A stretch of 5,845 nucleotides of DNA from Acidocella sp. 35-58-6 (GCA_002281005.1 NCFD01000091.1:1-5845), one strand, 5' to 3'; positions 1-5,530 are shown, counted from the stretch's first letter. Numbers and translations are program-made. Notes: generated from the letters alone by a model not told the origin.

Positions 1-129
1 TCCAAAGAGGCCAAGCTAGATCTGCTGAGCGCACGTACGGGCATAACCAGTGTTGCCCATCATTTGTTAAGTCTCATTCCCAGAAGCCCTATCACAATGT
101 CGCTATGAGAATTGGCTACGGGTGGAATG

Positions 130-145
130 CGTATTGTGCAATACG
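130..145. repeat. 16-bp near-perfect palindrome (7+2+7)
   Basis: CGTATTG at 130-136 and CAATACG at 139-145 are exact reverse complements separated by two bases. The short spacer is more like a dimeric protein-binding operator than an RNA hairpin. No adjacent promoter or gene start is evident, so any role is unknown. Confidence 0.5.
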
Positions 146-170
146 AAAATGCGACAAAAATGCCACAGCG

Positions 171-202
171 TCGCACATTCGTCATATCTCGCGATTGTGC
201 GA
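171..202. repeat. Imperfect inverted repeat, possible hairpin
   Basis: TCGCACA at 171-177 pairs with TGTGCGA at 196-202. After one T/T mismatch (178/195) pairing continues with TCG 179-181 and CGA 192-194, giving ten pairs around a 10-base loop. The stem is GC-containing and could form in RNA from either strand. There is no adjacent T-run, so it is not a canonical intrinsic terminator. Confidence 0.45.
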
Positions 203-215
203 AGCGAAGTTAAGA

Positions 216-239
216 AAAAGTTCCTATCAATGAACTTTT
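216..239. repeat. Inverted repeat AAAAGTTC / GAACTTTT
   Basis: AAAAGTTC at 216-223 and GAACTTTT at 232-239 are perfect reverse complements with an 8-base loop. The A-run on one side and T-run on the other give a bidirectional-terminator look, but the stem has only three G-C pairs and would be weak in RNA. It lies about 100 bases beyond the end of the minus-strand operon. Confidence 0.4.
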
Positions 240-250
240 ACTAAATTCAA

Positions 251-297
251 CGCAATAATTGCCGGTTTGAGAAAGTTTCGGATTCGGCAATTATGCG
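251..297 (-). terminator. Long stem-loop, candidate terminator of the minus-strand operon
   Basis: ATAATTGCCG at 255-264 and CGGCAATTAT at 285-294 are exact reverse complements. After one bulged A (254) the pairing continues with CGC 251-253 and GCG 295-297, making 13 pairs around a 20-base loop. It begins 39 bases past the stop codon of the RidA-type gene in its direction of transcription. The bases that follow on the minus strand are only moderately T-rich, so this is a plausible but not textbook terminator. An mRNA 3'-end stabiliser or part of a structured RNA are alternatives. Confidence 0.45.
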
Positions 298-336
298 TGA
301 AATCAAACAGTAACAGGTTGTTGTTGATATTATATT

Positions 337-687
337 TTAGCGACAAGCCGTAATCATAATTTCTACAAGGTAGCCGGGGTCTGCCAAAACGGCTTCGACG
401 CAGGCGCGGGCCGGGGCACCGCCTTCAGGGAGCCAGGCAGACCAGACCTTATTCATGGCTTCGCGGTCTGCCATATTTTTGAGCCAGATATGCGCCTGCA
501 ACAGGCGGGTTTTGTCGGTGCCATGCGTCTCGAGCAGGGTATCGAGCTGGTTCAACACGTCCAGGGTCTGGGCGGTGATGTCCTTTGTGGCGTCGGATGC
601 GACCACGCCCTGGGTATAGACGAAACCGTGATATTCGACGGCCTTGGAGAGCACCGGGTTGGGCTCGGTGCGGATGATACGGCTCAT
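337..687 (-). CDS. RidA/YjgF/UK114 family protein, YoaB-like
   Basis: This 116-residue protein belongs to the small trimeric RidA (YjgF/YER057c/UK114) family, whose best-known members are cytosolic enzymes that hydrolyse reactive enamine/imine intermediates such as 2-aminoacrylate. The middle and C-terminal parts (LDTLLETHG, MNKVWSAW, then PARACVEA at 92-99 and VEIMITA near the end) resemble the YoaB-like branch more than classical RidA. The arginine expected to hold the substrate carboxylate is present (R94, matching E. coli RidA R105) and an acidic residue follows (E109), so imine deaminase activity is plausible but its substrate cannot be read off. Full length for the family. The ATG is preceded by GGAG seven bases upstream. 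It is the last gene of a four-gene minus-strand operon, 24 bases after the lipoprotein gene. Confidence 0.92.
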   Translation of the reverse strand: MSRIIRTEPNPVLSKAVEYHGFVYTQGVVASDATKDITAQTLDVLNQLDTLLETHGTDKTRLLQAHIWLKNMADREAMNKVWSAWLPEGGAPARACVEAVLADPGYLVEIMITACR

Positions 688-711
688 GGGGAGACTCCGG
701 AGGTTGGGCGG

Positions 712-1056
712 TTAATGAAGGATGACTTGCGGCGCCGGGGCGGGTTTGCCTGGCAAGGCGCTGGAAGTGGCGGTGCCGTTATCGACGCAATTACTGATCT
801 GGCTGTCGCGCTGGTGCATCAGCCCTAGTTGTTCGCCGTCGAACACGTGGTTGGGGGTGGCGGAATAGCGTACGCCGGTCTGGTCGGTGCGTGATAGCGC
901 GTCGACGTTTTGGGCGTTGTAGGTGGCGTCCGCCTGGGCGGTGCAGGCGGCGAGGTTGGCCTGGTCCGCGGTACTGGGCGGGGGAGAGAGTTCGCAGCCG
1001 CCGAGGCCAAGCAAGGCGGTGGCGCAGAAAAGGCTGAAGGTGATCCGGCTAGCCAT
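712..1056 (-). CDS. Small predicted lipoprotein, unknown function
   Basis: The chosen ATG gives 114 residues. An upstream in-frame start would give 185 residues, but that extension runs through the neighbouring gene and buries the signal sequence. The N-terminus is a lipoprotein signal: MASR, a hydrophobic stretch (about 5-18) and a lipobox L18-G19-G20-C21, with Cys21 as the predicted lipidated residue. Position +2 is Glu, not Asp, so outer-membrane sorting is possible. The mature part is about 94 residues, polar, with two further cysteines (C38, C90) that could form a disulfide in the periplasm, and a Pro/Ala-rich tail. I do not recognise the family. A strong CAGGAG ribosome site lies eight bases upstream, at the end of the preceding gene. 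It sits between an uncharacterised gene and the RidA-type gene in a tight operon. Confidence 0.78.
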   Translation of the reverse strand: MASRITFSLFCATALLGLGGCELSPPPSTADQANLAACTAQADATYNAQNVDALSRTDQTGVRYSATPNHVFDGEQLGLMHQRDSQISNCVDNGTATSSALPGKPAPAPQVILH

Positions 1057-1061
1057 TGGCG

Positions 1062-1559
1062 TTACTCCTGTGTGGCGCTGCTTTGCGGGAGGGGGAGCAG
1101 TGCCCGCAATGCGGTTTCGGCGAAACCACCGGTCGGCGTCAATGGTGCAAGGGCGGCGGCTTGCAAAAGAGCCGGATGAAACTCTAGCCCGCCATGCGCG
1201 AAGGTGAACCAGGGGCGGGTCCAGGTGGCGTTGGCCATGAGCTGGAACAGCGCGAGGACACGCAGACACACCGAGATTCCGTGCGCGGTGCCGAGGTCCG
1301 CCACGCGGTCAATGGCCTCGGTCCAGTTGGCGGCGTCGGGGTCGGTGAGGGCGAGATCAAGTGGGGAGACACCCGGCTGCATGAAGCGAAACCCATGGGC
1401 GGTTTTGGCAGCGCTGGCGTTAAGGGCGTTCGCGCGTGCGGCGTCCCAGGCTTGCTCGAGGTCGCGCTTGGTGACGTTCGGAAGCTGGCTAGCCGGATGC
1501 GGGATGAGATGCAGCACTTCGCCCGCCGGGCCGTATTCGGTGCGAATGACGGCAGGCAT
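1062..1559 (-). CDS. Uncharacterised 165-residue protein
   Basis: I do not recognise this family. The protein is 165 residues, Ala/Leu-rich, with no signal peptide and no clear membrane segment, so it is probably cytosolic. Visible features are an N-terminal stretch that looks like a short beta region ([20 protein letters not shown]), a probable helix at about 31-52, an HGFRFMQPG segment at about 55-63, and a helical LRVLALFQLMANATW stretch followed by RPWFTFAHGG. Its start overlaps the stop of the quinone oxidoreductase gene by one base (TAATG at 1557-1561, read on the minus strand) and no good ribosome site precedes it, pointing to translational coupling. Its own stop is five bases before the lipoprotein start. 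That it is a real gene is supported by this packing and by a full-length open frame; its function is unknown. Confidence 0.75.
   Translation of the reverse strand: MPAVIRTEYGPAGEVLHLIPHPASQLPNVTKRDLEQAWDAARANALNASAAKTAHGFRFMQPGVSPLDLALTDPDAANWTEAIDRVADLGTAHGISVCLRVLALFQLMANATWTRPWFTFAHGGLEFHPALLQAAALAPLTPTGGFAETALRALLPLPQSSATQE
1065..1070 (-). promoter_or_regulatory. Shine-Dalgarno site deciding the lipoprotein start
   Basis: Read on the minus strand this is CAGGAG, immediately upstream of the TAA (1062-1064) of the 165-residue gene, and eight bases before the ATG at 1056-1054. Its position fixes the short lipoprotein start and rules out the longer in-frame start. Confidence 0.7.
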
Positions 1560-2560
1560 TACAATGTGAGAATTATTTTGCCGATATGAGTGCTGCTTTC
1601 CATCAGTTCATGGGCGCGGGCAGCTTCGGCGAGTGGGAAGGTGGCGTGAATGATGGGCGCGTAAAGCCCGGCTTCGAGTTGCGGCCAGATGGTGGTGAGC
1701 AGGCTATGGGCGATGGCGGCTTTTTCGATGGCGGTGCGGGGCCGCATGGTGGAGCCGGTGACCGTGAGGCGCTTGAGCATGATGGGGAGCAGACTGAGGT
1801 TTTGCGCCACAGCGCCCGCCATGAAGGCGATTTGCACCAGCCGGCCGCGCGGTGCGAGGCTGGCAAGGTTCTGCGCCGTGTAGGGGGCGCCAACCATGTC
1901 GAGCACCACATCGACCCCTTGATTGACGGTGGCTTCCGCGATGAAATTGGCAAAATCATGGGTGCGGTAATTGATCGGGATGCCGCCCAGGCGCTCGATC
2001 ACCGCGCATTTTTCGGCGGTACCGGCGGTGGCAAAGACCTTTGAGCCCTGCGCGACCGCAAATTGGATGGCGGTGATGCCGATGCCCGATGTGCCGCCGT
2101 GAACCAATAGGGTCTCGCCCGGTTGCAGGTGGCCGATGTCGAACAAATTGGCCCAAACGGTAAAATAGGTCTCGGGTAAAGCGGCGGCCTGCACGGCGCT
2201 GTAACCCTTTGGCCAGGGCAAGCATTGGGTGGCGGGAACAGCCACATATTCGGCGTAGCCGCCGCCGTTGCAGAGGGCGGTGACCTGGTCGCCCACATTA
2301 TAAAGGGTCACGGCGGCACCCCGGCCGACCACTTCACCGGCGGCTTCAAGGCCCAGGATGGGGCTGGCATCAGGCGGTGGTGGATAAGCCCCTTTGCGTT
2401 GCTGAATATCCGGGCGGTTGACCCCGGCGGCGGCAACGCGGATGAGAACCTCGTTGGATTTTGGCTCGGGCAGCACAGTGTGGCCAATACGCATCACCTC
2501 GGGGCCGCCGGGTGAGGAGATATCAATGGCGCACATGGTAGCGGGAAGGGTGTCGGTCAT
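1559..2560 (-). CDS. NAD(P)H quinone oxidoreductase, PIG3-type (zinc-independent MDR)
   Basis: This 333-residue protein is a medium-chain reductase of the zeta-crystallin/quinone oxidoreductase group, closest in pattern to human TP53I3 (PIG3). It should use NAD(P)H to reduce quinones or related enones in the cytosol. Diagnostic stretches are SSPGGPEVM (about 15-23), [18 protein letters not shown] (46-63), [10 protein letters not shown] (68-77), the nucleotide-binding HGGTSGIG (154-161), LDMVGAPY, and the C-terminal HIGKIILTL. Zinc-binding residues of true alcohol dehydrogenases are absent, as usual for this group. The ATG at 2560 was chosen over an upstream in-frame ATG at 2650, because family proteins begin only a few residues before the SSPGGPE region; the ribosome site is weak (GAG-like). 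It is the first gene of the minus-strand operon and overlaps the next gene by one base. Confidence 0.93.
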   Translation of the reverse strand: MTDTLPATMCAIDISSPGGPEVMRIGHTVLPEPKSNEVLIRVAAAGVNRPDIQQRKGAYPPPPDASPILGLEAAGEVVGRGAAVTLYNVGDQVTALCNGGGYAEYVAVPATQCLPWPKGYSAVQAAALPETYFTVWANLFDIGHLQPGETLLVHGGTSGIGITAIQFAVAQGSKVFATAGTAEKCAVIERLGGIPINYRTHDFANFIAEATVNQGVDVVLDMVGAPYTAQNLASLAPRGRLVQIAFMAGAVAQNLSLLPIMLKRLTVTGSTMRPRTAIEKAAIAHSLLTTIWPQLEAGLYAPIIHATFPLAEAARAHELMESSTHIGKIILTL

Positions 2561-2641
2561 GGTCTCTAGCTCGGTAATCGGTGCCCCCGCGTCAAGGCCT
2601 GCTGTTGCAGTGCTGCGATGGCTCGGGCAGTTTCGCGCCGC
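2561..2641. promoter_or_regulatory. Divergent promoter region (oxidoreductase operon / binding protein)
   Basis: This 81-bp gap between divergently read starts must drive the four-gene minus operon and probably also the plus-strand binding protein. On the minus strand a TTGACG (2595 down to 2590) could be a -35 box, but no good -10 box stands at the right distance. I see no clear promoter for the plus strand and no strong dyad. The region is called from gene layout more than from motifs. Confidence 0.3.
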
Positions 2642-3793
2642 ATGAAGCAATCCCGTCGTAAATTTATGACCGCAGGCGCCGCTGCCTTAGCTGTGCCTTG
2701 GAATGCCTGGGCGGCGGACTCAAAACCGGTTGTGGCGGCACCTGGTGTTGTGACGGTGGGAGCGCTGTTTGCGGCTTCCGGGCCGGATTCCGTGATGGGG
2801 GATGAGTGCCTGCGCGGTGTTCAACTAGCTGTAGCCGATGTTAATGCCAGTGGTGGGATTAAAGGTAAGCCCATTGTTTTGGCGGTGGGGGATCCGTTTG
2901 AGACGGCGCAATCCACGGCGATGGCAGGGGCATTTATCGCCGCGAAGCACCCTGATTTGATGCTCGGCACTGGCAGTTCAAATTTTTCGTATCCTGGCTC
3001 GGCGGCGGCTGAACTGGCGCAGGTGCCTTATATTGAAGTGAGTGCAGCGGCCGATGGTATTACCGGCCGGGGGTTTAAATATTTGCTGCGGAGTGGGCTG
3101 ACCACCTCGATGGTGGCGCAGGTGGCAACAGCGGCCATAGCAGCGCGCTATGCAGCTAAAAAAGTTGGATTGTTGTTCAATACCGGCGCAACGGCGGGAG
3201 CGATTGCGGGGGCGGCACTGGCGCAATGGCAGCAGAACCACACGCCCGTTGAGTTGATGATTGGCTACCCGGAAGACGTGGCGGATTTGCACGACCCGGT
3301 AGGCCGGTTGCAGCGCGCAGGTGTGGAGGTGCTGCTGCACGCCGCCGGGCCGGATGACGTGCTGCAGATGTTTCAGGCGGCGCACGATGTCGGGTTCAAG
3401 CCGGCGGCGATTTTTGGATGCAGCGATGGTTATGGGTTGCGCGAGACAGCGCAGGCGATCGGTCCAGCATTTGATGGAACCTTTGTTTCAGCGGCACCGT
3501 TTTACCCGGCGCGTGCGCAGTATATTGCCGATGCGTACATGGCGCAGTTTGGCATGGCACCGCGCTCCGCCGAAAGTTTGACGAGCTATGTGGGCGCCAA
3601 GCTGGTATTTGATGTGCTGAACCAGAGCGGCGGGGACTCTGCAAAACTGCTGGATGCATTACGCAAAACCAGCATACCGCCGGGAACTTTGGCCAATGGC
3701 TGGGGCGTTATGTTTGATAAAACTGGACAGAACACGCGAGCCTTTGCAAATTTGCAGCAATGGCGCGGGCAAACGCTGACGAGCCTGGCCTGA
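2642..3793 (+). CDS. ABC transporter substrate-binding protein, branched-chain amino acid type (Peripla_BP_6), Tat signal
   Basis: This 383-residue protein resembles periplasmic LivJ-type binding proteins, which capture amino acids, amides or related small ligands for an ABC importer. The N-terminus [12 protein letters not shown] matches the twin-arginine motif, is followed by an Ala-rich hydrophobic stretch and has a cleavage site after AWA (residue 24), predicting export in folded form. The first lobe shows [11 protein letters not shown] (37-47) and [20 protein letters not shown] (59-78), hallmarks of the family; an [11 protein letters not shown] segment and a [18 protein letters not shown] segment fit the second lobe. 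I prefer the ATG at 2642 because it places the SRRKF motif near the start; an ATG at 2618 would add eight residues. Neither start has a good ribosome site. No permease or ATPase gene is adjacent, so the transporter partner and ligand are unknown. Confidence 0.85.
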   Translation: MKQSRRKFMTAGAAALAVPWNAWAADSKPVVAAPGVVTVGALFAASGPDSVMGDECLRGVQLAVADVNASGGIKGKPIVLAVGDPFETAQSTAMAGAFIAAKHPDLMLGTGSSNFSYPGSAAAELAQVPYIEVSAAADGITGRGFKYLLRSGLTTSMVAQVATAAIAARYAAKKVGLLFNTGATAGAIAGAALAQWQQNHTPVELMIGYPEDVADLHDPVGRLQRAGVEVLLHAAGPDDVLQMFQAAHDVGFKPAAIFGCSDGYGLRETAQAIGPAFDGTFVSAAPFYPARAQYIADAYMAQFGMAPRSAESLTSYVGAKLVFDVLNQSGGDSAKLLDALRKTSIPPGTLANGWGVMFDKTGQNTRAFANLQQWRGQTLTSLA

Positions 3794-3825
3794 GCCCTAT
3801 TGCTGCTTGGGGTCGAGATAGGGTT
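3793..3825. other. Weak stem-loop across the convergent gene ends
   Basis: CCCTAT at 3795-3800 and ATAGGG at 3818-3823 are exact reverse complements, extended by one A-T and two G-T pairs, with a 15-base loop. It covers the end of the binding-protein gene and the end of the AIM24 gene, whose stop codons are three bases apart. There is no T-run, so terminator function is only possible. Confidence 0.25.
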
Positions 3826-4492
3826 GTAAGGCGTGTGCCAGGTTGGCGACGCTCATGCTTTGCAGCCAAACTTTACCGGGGCCGGTGAGACGGGCGATAA
3901 ATATTCCGTCGCCGCCAAATAGTTTGTTTTTGATACCGGGCAGCAATGTGATGTCGAAATTAACACTATCTTCGAACATGCCGACATGGCCAGGATGAAC
4001 CTGTAAAGTGTCGCCGGGCCGCAAATCATACATCACGCTCTCACCACCGAGTTCAACAAAAGCTGAGCAGGGGCCGGAGAGTTTTTGCATGATGAAGCCG
4101 TTGCCACCGAAGATGCCAGCGCCAAGCTGGCGTTGAAACCCGATGGCGAGGTTCATGCCTTCGGTACCGCACAGGAAGCCGTGCTTGTGGATCATGTAGG
4201 ACCGACCGGGAGGAACATCGATTTGATGAATGGTGCCCGGGAGTTTGGCGGCAAAGGCGATGAGGCCGGGGCTGCCCATGGCGGTGTATTCAGTGAGGAA
4301 CAGCCCGCCGCCAGAAAGTGCCCGGCCCAGCACGCCGAACAGGCCGCTGACACCGCCGGTCATCGCGGTGGTGTTGAGTTGGATGTTACTGCTCATCCAG
4401 GAAAATTCACCCGGCTCGGAGATGATTTTCTCGCCCGCGGCGAGGGTGATTTGAAGAACCGGCATCGTGGTGCCTGTGATGCTGTGCTGCAT
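3797..4492 (-). CDS. AIM24 family protein (TIGR00266)
   Basis: This 231-residue protein is a recognisable AIM24/TIGR00266 member, a beta-rich family found in bacteria, archaea and mitochondria. Yeast Aim24 is a mitochondrial inner-membrane protein linked to cristae organisation; the bacterial role is not established. Family landmarks in order: PVLQITLAAGEKIISEPGEF (11-30), a Gly-rich GGVSGLFGVLGRALSGGG loop (46-63) then LFLTEYTA (64-71), GFQRQLGAGIFGGNGFIMQ (118-136), GPCSAFVELGGE (140-151), and LTGPGKVWLQSM (202-213). No signal peptide is seen. The ATG at 4492 has GAAGG seven bases upstream; a longer frame starting at 4561 has no such support and adds a non-family N-terminus. It faces away from the CtrA-like gene across a 206-bp spacer, and converges on the binding-protein gene. 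Confidence 0.9.
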   Translation of the reverse strand: MQHSITGTTMPVLQITLAAGEKIISEPGEFSWMSSNIQLNTTAMTGGVSGLFGVLGRALSGGGLFLTEYTAMGSPGLIAFAAKLPGTIHQIDVPPGRSYMIHKHGFLCGTEGMNLAIGFQRQLGAGIFGGNGFIMQKLSGPCSAFVELGGESVMYDLRPGDTLQVHPGHVGMFEDSVNFDITLLPGIKNKLFGGDGIFIARLTGPGKVWLQSMSVANLAHALQPYLDPKQQ

Positions 4493-4581
4493 AAATTTGC
4501 CTTCGGCTGGATGGTGATTGTTGCGTTTCAGGCTAGCACGGGATGGTAACGAAAGACACACATGACGCTAGATATGGGTAG

Positions 4582-4596
4582 TTAAATATAAATTAC
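4582..4596. promoter_or_regulatory. Near-match CtrA box 1
   Basis: TTAA (4582-4585), seven bases, then TTAC (4593-4596): seven of eight positions fit the known CtrA full site TTAA-N7-TTAA. It lies about 50 bases upstream of the probable -35 box of the CtrA-like gene, suitable for an upstream regulator. AT-rich sequence makes chance matches fairly easy, so this is tentative. Confidence 0.35.
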
Positions 4597-4611
4597 GTAA
4601 TAGTCTCAAAT

Positions 4612-4626
4612 TTAATGCAACCTAAA
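4612..4626. promoter_or_regulatory. Near-match CtrA box 2
   Basis: TTAA (4612-4615), seven bases, then TAAA (4623-4626): seven of eight positions fit TTAA-N7-TTAA. It begins exactly 30 bases after box 1, about three helical turns, and lies just upstream of the A-run and -35 box. Tentative for the same reason as box 1. Confidence 0.3.
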
Positions 4627-4645
4627 GAGGTAATCAATAAAAAAA

Positions 4646-4674
4646 TTGACAAATACTTCTCTGGGTTGTAGCTG
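4646..4674 (+). promoter_or_regulatory. Probable sigma-70-type promoter of the CtrA-like gene
   Basis: A perfect -35 box TTGACA (4646-4651) is followed after 17 bases by TAGCTG (4669-4674), a poor -10 box. A run of seven A immediately upstream (4639-4645) resembles an UP element. Transcription would start near 4681, leaving a very short leader before the ribosome site AAGGAAG (4686-4692). Confidence 0.45.
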
Positions 4675-4698
4675 TGGACAAATGAAAGGAAGTCCACC

Positions 4699-5436
4699 AT
4701 GAAAATCTTATCTTTTGGGACAATCCACAATAAATCAGACTTGCTAATTCCGTTTTTACGCTCCCGTCTGGCCGTTATTGATGAGACGAGCGACGTTGAA
4801 GAAGTGCTCGATTTGGTTAAATTTTATGATTACGACGTGGTGTTGTTACGAATTGCTCAGGACCGTCTGGGAGACATTGACGTGATCCGCCGGTTGAGAC
4901 TGGCGCGAACAAAGGCTTCGATCGTGGTGTTAACGCGCAGCCTTAATGAAGCGGGCCGCTTGCGGGTGTTACAGGCTGGAGCCGACGATTTGATTGTGGA
5001 AGCGCTCTCGCACGAAGAAGTTTTTATGAAAGTGCAGAATTTGGTCCGGCGCAGCCGTGGGTTTCAGGATAACGCGCTCCGAATCGGCGCGGTTGAAATT
5101 AATATGAATGCCAAGAAGCTATATGCCAAAGGTCAGGCCGTGCCGTTGACCAAGAAGGAATATCAGATCGCTGAAATTCTGGCGCTGCGCAAAGGGGCTG
5201 TGCTGAGCAAGGAGGCGATTCTGGATCATTTATATGGTGGGCTTGATGAGCCTAACCCCAAGATTATTGATGTATTTATCTGTAAAATTCGTAAGAAGCT
5301 GCAAATGCTCGGGGTTGAGGATTTTGTCGAGACCAATTGGGGCCGGGGCTATATGGTGATCGATCATCGAAGTGATGTGAACGCAGAGCTAAACGATGCG
5401 TATAGCGGTGAGGTGAAGGTTCAGGCGGTTGCTTAA
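4699..5436 (+). CDS. CtrA-like response regulator with a degenerate receiver lacking the phosphoacceptor Asp
   Basis: The 245-residue protein is an OmpR/PhoB-class transcription factor most like CtrA, the alphaproteobacterial cell-cycle/motility regulator. By eye it aligns to Caulobacter CtrA without gaps through the receiver (for example KFYDYDVVLL at 41-50 against KIYDYDLILL). However, phosphorylation residues are lost: the N-terminal acidic cluster is replaced by G7-T8-I9, Asp51 is Arg51, and the Lys101-Pro102 pair is Glu-Ala. Thr79 keeps the hydroxyl position. The winged helix (about 127-222) is strongly conserved: LTKKEYQ (150-156), LALRKG, LDHLYGGLDEP (175-185), the recognition segment KIIDVFICKIRKKL (188-201) and wing WGRGY (214-218). 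A polar 23-residue tail follows. The start has AAGGAAG six bases upstream. Inferred role: phosphorylation-independent regulator at CtrA-type sites, either a rival or a modulator of the true CtrA, which is probably encoded elsewhere. Confidence 0.9.
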   Translation: MKILSFGTIHNKSDLLIPFLRSRLAVIDETSDVEEVLDLVKFYDYDVVLLRIAQDRLGDIDVIRRLRLARTKASIVVLTRSLNEAGRLRVLQAGADDLIVEALSHEEVFMKVQNLVRRSRGFQDNALRIGAVEINMNAKKLYAKGQAVPLTKKEYQIAEILALRKGAVLSKEAILDHLYGGLDEPNPKIIDVFICKIRKKLQMLGVEDFVETNWGRGYMVIDHRSDVNAELNDAYSGEVKVQAVA

Positions 5437-5461
5437 GCGGCCGGGTTAGAGGTTTTGGGGA

Positions 5462-5530
5462 TGACCGCCTGACACGTATGGCCGCTGGTGTTGAGGGTGC
5501 GGCCAGAAGATCTGAGCGGTTTGGCGGTCA
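5462..5530 (+). terminator. Nested stem-loops downstream of the CtrA-like gene
   Basis: Outer arms TGACCGCC (5462-5469) and GGCGGTCA (5523-5530) are perfect reverse complements. Inside them, TGGCCGC (5479-5485) and GCGGCCA (5499-5505) form a second perfect GC-rich stem with a 13-base loop. The structure begins 25 bases after the stop codon, a usual place for a terminator, but no T-run follows either stem. It may be a T-less terminator, a 3' stabiliser or part of a small RNA. Confidence 0.4.

Larger units (their letters stand above)
1..336. other. AT-rich non-coding region with clustered inverted repeats
   Basis: I find no gene here that I can support. One plus-strand frame is open from base 3 to a TGA at 231-233 (76 codons), but its translation is rich in Cys, His, Lys and Arg and resembles no family I know. 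Another frame is open from base 1 to a TGA near 106-108. Either could be the tail of a gene to the left, but neither has support. Base composition is clearly more AT-rich than the genes to the right. Four inverted repeats occur in order (130-145, 171-202, 216-239, 251-297). The region lies just downstream of the minus-strand operon ending at 337, so it could hold its terminators or a structured RNA. Confidence 0.6.
4493..4698. promoter_or_regulatory. AT-rich divergent intergenic region (AIM24 / CtrA-like)
   Basis: The 206 bases between the two divergent starts hold the control region for both genes. The half nearer the regulator (about 4565-4670) is markedly AT-rich. It contains two near matches to the CtrA box, a perfect palindrome ATTACGTAAT (4592-4601), a run of seven A (4639-4645), and a perfect TTGACA. 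I do not see a clear promoter for the AIM24 gene on the minus strand. Confidence 0.6.

Noticed and set aside
18..31. Similarity between the left edge (AGATCTG...AGCG at 18-31) and 5508-5518, as possible element ends
   Set aside because: Only about 11 matching bases with a 3-base gap, same orientation, and no transposase, target duplication or terminal inverted repeat between them.
39..58. GGGCA / TGCCC hairpin
   Set aside because: Only five pairs with a 10-base loop; too weak and common to call.
3..233. 76-codon open frame at the left edge
   Set aside because: Unusual composition rich in Cys, His and basic residues, crosses two inverted repeats and matches no known family; probably chance.
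490..828. 112-codon plus-strand frame
   Set aside because: Runs antisense to the RidA-type gene and into the lipoprotein gene; no family resemblance. A shadow of high-GC coding sequence.
1057..1269. Upstream in-frame extension of the lipoprotein gene (start at 1269)
   Set aside because: The added 71 residues lie in the preceding gene and would bury the lipoprotein signal; a strong ribosome site supports the ATG at 1056.
2561..2650. Upstream start of the quinone reductase at 2650
   Set aside because: Would add 30 non-family residues and overlap the divergent binding-protein start; family proteins begin close to the SSPGGPE segment.
4493..4561. Upstream start of the AIM24 gene at 4561
   Set aside because: The extension has no family likeness, and the ATG at 4492 has GAAGG at ideal spacing.
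4648..4683. GACAAAT direct repeat (4648-4654 and 4677-4683)
   Set aside because: Seven bases in AT-rich sequence, one copy overlapping the -35 box; likely chance.
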